NCBI GenBank assembly: GCA_037126765.1
Contig: JBBCBC010000019.1
Location: 30,216,222-30,280,221, forward strand
From: Stenogyne calaminthoides
Lineage: Eukaryota > Streptophyta > Magnoliopsida > Lamiales > Lamiaceae
Direction of reading: 5' to 3'
Length of the DNA stretch: 64,000 bases
Shown here: positions 60,101-64,000 of the stretch, in pieces
Layout: the number at the start of each line of letters is the position of its first letter
How positions within the stretch are numbered: the stretch's first letter is position 1
Program-made: the position numbers and the translations under genes
The notes under the pieces: generated by a model
What the model was told of the DNA's origin: nothing
The model's database searches: none
What the model saw: only the letters and a program-made list of their open reading frames with translations

Positions 60101-60698
60101 ATTATACATATACAGCTCCAACCGCCGTACTTCCACAGCCGACACAAACGGAAACTCCCCCGGATTAGTCTGAGCAACGCACACGCTTATCCTATCCCCC
60201 TGCATATTATAAATCACCTCGCGCCAAACAGGGCCTACGCTGGACGTCCTAATCGTGTCCCAATAATTCCCATCGAAGAGAAGATCGAACGTAGGGGGCG
60301 ACGACTTGTTGTCGTAGTTTCCGTAGTGAAAGGTGGCGCGTACCAGCACGCGCCCACGCTTTACGGAATCGATGTCGTAGCAGTTCTTCTTCTGCGAGGT
60401 GAACACGCGCAGCGTGTCCATCGAGCGGGACACGGAATTGGAGGACTGCACGGAACGGGATTCGCCGTTGCGTGTGAAGTTGTCGTCGCCCGTCCAAACG
60501 ATGCCGTTTTCGTCCTTGTACGTGCCGGATGACCCGCTGTCGATGCTAACGAAAACTACAAGAATAGATGATGGATTAGTGAGAAAGATGGAAAAGATTG
60601 AGGATGGATTAGGGAGTTAATTACGTACCATCTGCTGACGTGGAAATGGAAGTGCAGAGAGCAAAAATTAGAGAATAGATGAATCGTCGATTAGCCAT
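57172..60698 (-). CDS. Malectin-like/LRR protein without kinase domain, eight exons
   Basis: Exons on the minus strand: 60629-60698, 60030-60555, 58693-59168, 57984-58107, 57816-57884, 57633-57704, 57433-57504, 57172-57340. All introns are GT-AG and the sum is 1578 nt, giving 525 residues. The protein has a signal peptide (MANRRFIYSLIFALC), then a malectin-like domain over about residues 24-357 (FVSIDSGSSGTYKDENG, WTGDDNF, CYDIDSVKRGRVLVRATFHY, FDLLFDGNYWDTIR, DPYDRIW, LPMGFPAADTVVYINWYFSE). A GWSGDPCFPAPYAWDW segment follows, then three LRRs of 24 residues each encoded by a separate exon (DLHNNSLQGPIPDFLGNFPN, NLSNNQLNGTIPASLATKKG) and a GNPDLCTSSTSC cap. It ends about 45 residues later after a short hydrophobic stretch. 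Related receptor kinases (LRR-I family, SYMRK) use the GDPC motif in ectodomain processing. Here no kinase follows, so the product may be secreted or membrane-tethered. TATA-like CATAAATAGC lies 35-45 bp upstream of the ATG. Confidence 0.88.
58108..58692. other. Intron 3 of the malectin/LRR gene with repeat DNA
   Basis: About 58225-58620 contains repeated TTTAAAATAT/ATATTTTAAAA and AATATAGGACAAT words in both orientations, ending in a 24-A run at 58621. This suggests a small inverted-repeat insertion. Confidence 0.45.
59169..60029. other. Intron 2 of the malectin/LRR gene with repeats
   Basis: A tandem duplication of about 41 bp occurs at 59303-59384 (ACCAGCTACCATACAATTGG, then ATCAATTAATGTT). 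About 59425-59840 looks like an AT-rich inverted-repeat MITE (ends like GGAAAAATGGTTTTTTG and its inverse). Confidence 0.5.
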
Positions 60699-61873
60699 GT
60701 ATGATCACTACGGATTATTCATCAAATGAGTTAGCTATTTATGACCCTTTTTTTTTTTTTGGGAAATTAAGAACAATTTTCGTAAATGATTGTGATGATG
60801 AGTTGGAAAAACATTGTGCAGGGTTGACAATGTTTTTCTTGGTCAATAAATTAAAAGCAGGAATTATAATTTATAAATATTAATGAGAGAATGACAGTTT
60901 AATTTTGATTAATAAATGTGAATAGGGCACGTTGTGGGTCGTTAAGAAAATTCCGTGTTTGATTTAAAGCGTGGGACGAATGAAAGTCAACACCGGCAAG
61001 CGGTGTATGCAAAAATTAACACACTTGTCCCCAAGTGTATAGTCAAATGATAAGACTTGTGGTGATATATGGAGAATTTTTTCGATAATACAAGTTCAAA
61101 ATTCATGTGGACAAAATTTTATTGAAATATTATTGAGAATCGCCTTGAGAATTGAATTCTATTTGACAAAAAACTTTTATTGATCTGATTCATGCTATGA
61201 ACTTTATTATTAATTCATGACACTTGATCTTACTTAGGGTATATTACTAGTCAAGTTTAGTGGAGATCAATTCTTGATATTTAAATACATTCTTCAATTT
61301 ACAACCCGTCTTATTTTTAATTCATGATATTTTATTTTACTCATGGTATAATACGGGTCAAATTTATTGAAGATCAACTCCTGCTATTTAAGCACATCCT
61401 TCTATTTAGAATTCGTATGGGGAGTTTATCGTATCTTCTAAAAAGAAGAAAAAAAAACACTTAAAGAGGGCCTAATATCGACAAAGTCAAGGTGTAGATA
61501 GTGATGGTGAATTACAATTGGTAATTGGTATGCATGTACTATATATACAGGTCAGAAAAATACAGTCTTTAGATGTTTTGGTGCAATTACGTAAACTTAC
61601 TACTTACTACCACAAAATAATGAGGTCGACCATTTTGGATATTTCTTCAAGTGACGCGGCAACACTGTTGGGAACAATGATAAATAAATCACGTTTGACT
61701 TTAATTAAATAATACTAATTCAAAATAATATTTTAATTAAGGACAACATGTAGGATCGTGGGTTTGAGGGATTCGTCTCATATATATCCATCTCGCAGGA
61801 GAAATTATCATTTAACGCTACATCTTAATTGTATTAATTGTATACATAAGGTGCAATTTACATTTCACATATA
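60699..61873. other. Upstream region of the malectin/LRR gene
   Basis: The promoter lies at the left edge (TATA-like sequence at 60733-60743, minus). Farther out the DNA is AT-rich, with direct words TTTAAATAC/TTTAAGCACATCCTT near 61280 and 61390. No gene is recognised. Confidence 0.5.
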
Positions 61874-62153
61874 GGCTCCATTTGGATGGATGGATTTAGA
61901 AATCCATAAATTTTACACATAAATCATGCTCTGCAATGAATTTACAAATACTTAGACGTGAAAGTTTAGGGAAGAGAGTGAAGGGGAAGGGGTAGAGATG
62001 GGGGAATTTCACAAATAACTAGGTTTTGATAAGAATTTGAAATCTCTCCATTTTAAGCTAACTTCTCAAATTTAAGTATTTGTAAATTTATTGGATAGTG
62101 ATGATTTATGTGTAAAATTCATGAATTTTCAAATCCACTATCCAAATGGAGCC
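61874..62153. mobile_element. GGCTCCATTTGGAT TIR MITE
   Basis: Both ends carry GGCTCCATTTGGAT in inverted orientation. Pairing extends inward (TTTACACATAAATCAT and its inverse). ATA flanks both sides (61871-61873 and 62154-62156). This looks like a Tourist-type MITE, although the flanking triplet is not the usual TWA written on both sides. Confidence 0.75.
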
Positions 62154-62156
62154 ATA

Positions 62157-62440
62157 GTGTACTTTAAAAAATTATAATTTGCTGCACTAAATTTTATGAT
62201 TTTTTACGCTGAAATATATAATTTATTTACAATGTAACAAATTGCAAGTTTCAGTGAAATTAATCCTTTGTCTCATCGCAGATGAAAATAATAATCTTTC
62301 TACAGTGTAACAAATTGCAAATTTAAATGAGATTAATCTTTTGTCTCATCGCAGATGTATATTTCCAGTACTCCCATAAAATCACAAATTAAATCTTGCA
62401 AATCCTCCATGTATATTCCGGCACGGGAATCGGTATTGGA
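62157..62440. other. AT-rich DNA with a direct repeat
   Basis: The segment ACAAATTGCAA...TTTGTCTCATCGCAGATG occurs twice (about 62237-62285 and 62310-62358). No gene is seen. Confidence 0.5.
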
Positions 62441-62449
62441 TCCTTCAAA

Positions 62450-62900
62450 CAGGCCCATTCCGTATGTGACCTGAAATGGGCCTCGAGCAATTTATGTTTG
62501 GGCCTTCATATCAATTTAAGTTGAACCTATTTCCAATCATTGGGTACTGCACAATTAATTTGGGCCTTTGTATTCGCATTTAAGTTTGATGTACTATAAA
62601 TAGAATATTTAGGCGCCGTTTGGAAGCCCTTGGTCATAATAAATGAGATTGGGCCGATTATTTATTAGGCCCAGATTAGGCGTGCCCAAGATTGATAAAC
62701 CGGTCTTTGGTAGTAAAAAACAGGCCCAGAATTATTTGGAGTCAAAATGACATTATTACCCCTTTGATATTACAACCCTACCCATTTGACATAAAAGATT
62801 TCTTCTCGATCTGAAGACGCTTTGGATCCCCAATTCGTACCTCTTCTTCTTCGCAAATTGACGATTCACGCAGCCCCATTGGCCACCGTTCAGGTACATC
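62450..62900 (+). promoter_or_regulatory. GGCCCA (site II-like) cluster, possible promoter
   Basis: Seven TGGGCC or GGCCCA words occur at about 62452, 62477, 62499, 62561, 62650, 62668 and 62723. Such clusters are known from plant promoters active in dividing cells (TCP-bound site II elements). A C/T-rich leader (62790-62880) and a donor-like CCGTTCAG|GTACAT at 62882 follow. GGCGCCGTTTGGAAG preceded by TTA at about 62612 could instead mark a Harbinger-type terminus. No coding exon on the plus strand was identified before the window ends. Confidence 0.4.
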
Positions 62901-62955
62901 TCGTTAATTCCTCGTAGTTAGTTATATCGGCATGCGATTGCAGTTACCATGAGCA

Positions 62956-63960
62956 TGAAATTCAGACTGGTATCGAAGACCCATTTGTCGACAACCTCCA
63001 CTAACCTATCAATGAATACCATGCTATCGTAAGGTTCCCAACCACAATGGAAAAAGTAATCATCTTAGTCTTCATTCGTCCATCAACTCTCATTATAGCA
63101 ACTAACCATCTCAGTATTCTTCAATTGTGGGTATCGAGCTCTATGCTGCACACACAATATCAATATCAAAATGAAGATTACTCTATTAGACACATATATA
63201 CATATAATAATAGTTCCTAATATATATACGTACCTTGAGGTAAAAGTACGCATCTCCACCCGTTATACCAATTGCAACTGGTATAGTTTGGTATACAACC
63301 TCGTCTATATAAGATGCAAACTGTTTATACTTATTAGAATCAAATATCCTCTTCAAGATTTCATAATGCCGAAAACCATATGTTCAAATATAGGTTTCAA
63401 GTTCCGACTCCTGCAAGCCACACAGTTGTGATTGATAAGAAAATAGTACGTACGGGGTTGTTATAAGCATAATAATTAATGTAAAAAAACAAAAACCTGA
63501 TCAACAGTTCTCCAATACTTAGGGCCACATTTTGTCATTCTCCTTTCCACATTGTATGAAACCCATCCCTCAGAAATAGGAATTTCTTGTAATGCCGATA
63601 TAGATCAGTCATATGGCGCATTTTCCTTAGGATTACGACAGAATTAGCCTTGTCATGAAGCGTGAACGTTAAATAAGTTGCTACCTTCTCTATCAACTTG
63701 TGATATGTAGACACGTTTTGCACACGATAATGATTCATCATAAAAAGAATTCCATTAATTAGCCCATCCTCTTCTTTGTCTTCCCTATGCATTGTATATT
63801 TCAACTTAATATTGGGCGATAGTTGATATGCCTTGGGATGCGCCATTTGTTCCAATGTTTTTGCCAAAAAGGGAATTAAAGCGAGTGAATCAGCTTATTA
63901 CAAACAATTGGAAAACTAGAAACAAATAAAATCATTCCATCTTATCAGTCGACATACTAT
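62956..63960 (-). pseudogene. Degenerate multi-exon gene, family not recognised
   Basis: Three exon-like blocks on the minus strand. The first is about 63490-63900; it holds MAHPKAYQLSPNIKLKYTMH and, in another frame, VERRMTKCGPKYWRTVDQ. The second is 63234-63410 (TYGFRHYEILKRIFDSNKYK, QFASYIDEVVYQTIPVAIGI). The third is about 62956-63145 (HRARYPQLKNTEMVSC, then DDYFFHCGWEPYDSMVFIDR). AG acceptors and GT donors keep the frame between blocks two and three. There is one in-frame stop in block two, two in block three, and a frameshift in block one. I do not recognise the family; residue composition looks like a real folded protein and not a transposase known to me. The 5' end may lie beyond the window. 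Confidence 0.5.
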
Positions 63961-64000
63961 GTTTCAAATCTCCTAGTACATTAACCACGGAATCACAAAC

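Noticed and set aside
60326..60620. Plus-strand open frames over malectin exon 2
   Set aside because: They are antisense shadows of the GC-rich exon.
63171..63431. Plus-strand 86-residue open frame
   Set aside because: It runs antisense to an exon-like block with better splice and protein character on the minus strand.

Overview
This is AT-rich plant nuclear DNA, almost certainly from a eudicot. The evidence is short exons with GT-AG introns, plant-type gene families (SKP1-like, malectin-like/LRR, FKBP12-like) and a dense mix of plant transposons (Ty1-copia, Ty3-gypsy of the Tat/Ogre type, CACTA, hAT, Stowaway, Mutator-like, SINE). The species cannot be named from the sequence alone. No rRNA or tRNA gene, CRISPR array or bacterial feature was seen.

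Layout. 1-7.0 kb is AT-rich intergenic DNA with MITEs and a broken first exon of an FKBP12-like gene. 7.03-7.53 kb (minus) holds a compact two-exon SKP1-like gene that looks intact. 7.9-14.5 kb is a field of small DNA transposons, several with clear target-site duplications (TSDs). 14.9-18.7 kb is a second, two-exon FKBP12-like pseudogene. Its 5' part was opened by a nest of insertions: a foldback element, then a hAT element, then a SINE and a Stowaway, with a solo LTR inside the Stowaway. 19.2-21.7 kb and 45.4-48.5 kb are two halves of a decayed CACTA transposon (tnp2-type transposase, a second CACTA ORF, subterminal repeats). They are split by a 23.7 kb Ty1-copia element on the minus strand (21734-45413). 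That copia element is itself split at its RT/RNase H junction by a 13 kb Ty3-gypsy structure (24256-37222).

The gypsy structure is the strangest object in the window. Its two LTRs are inverted relative to each other, both outer ends are LTR 5' (TG/U3) ends, and a perfect 5-bp TSD (GGACA) flanks it. gag-protease-RT-RNase H-integrase lies on the plus strand and a separate spliced-looking ORF region lies on the minus strand. Each coding block therefore sits downstream of its own outward LTR.

48.9-60.7 kb holds a tandem pair of malectin-like/LRR genes on the minus strand. The 57.2-60.7 kb copy reads as a complete eight-exon gene of 525 codons without a kinase domain. The 48.9-53.9 kb copy has the same exon plan but two frameshifts, a lost splice donor, a damaged acceptor and a missing half exon, so it is a pseudogene. 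A Mutator-like element with about 170-bp terminal inverted repeats lies between them. The last 1.5 kb has a cluster of GGCCCA motifs and degenerate exons of an unrecognised gene on the minus strand.

Splice sites, frames and repeat matches were read by eye. No alignment, gene predictor or database search was run.
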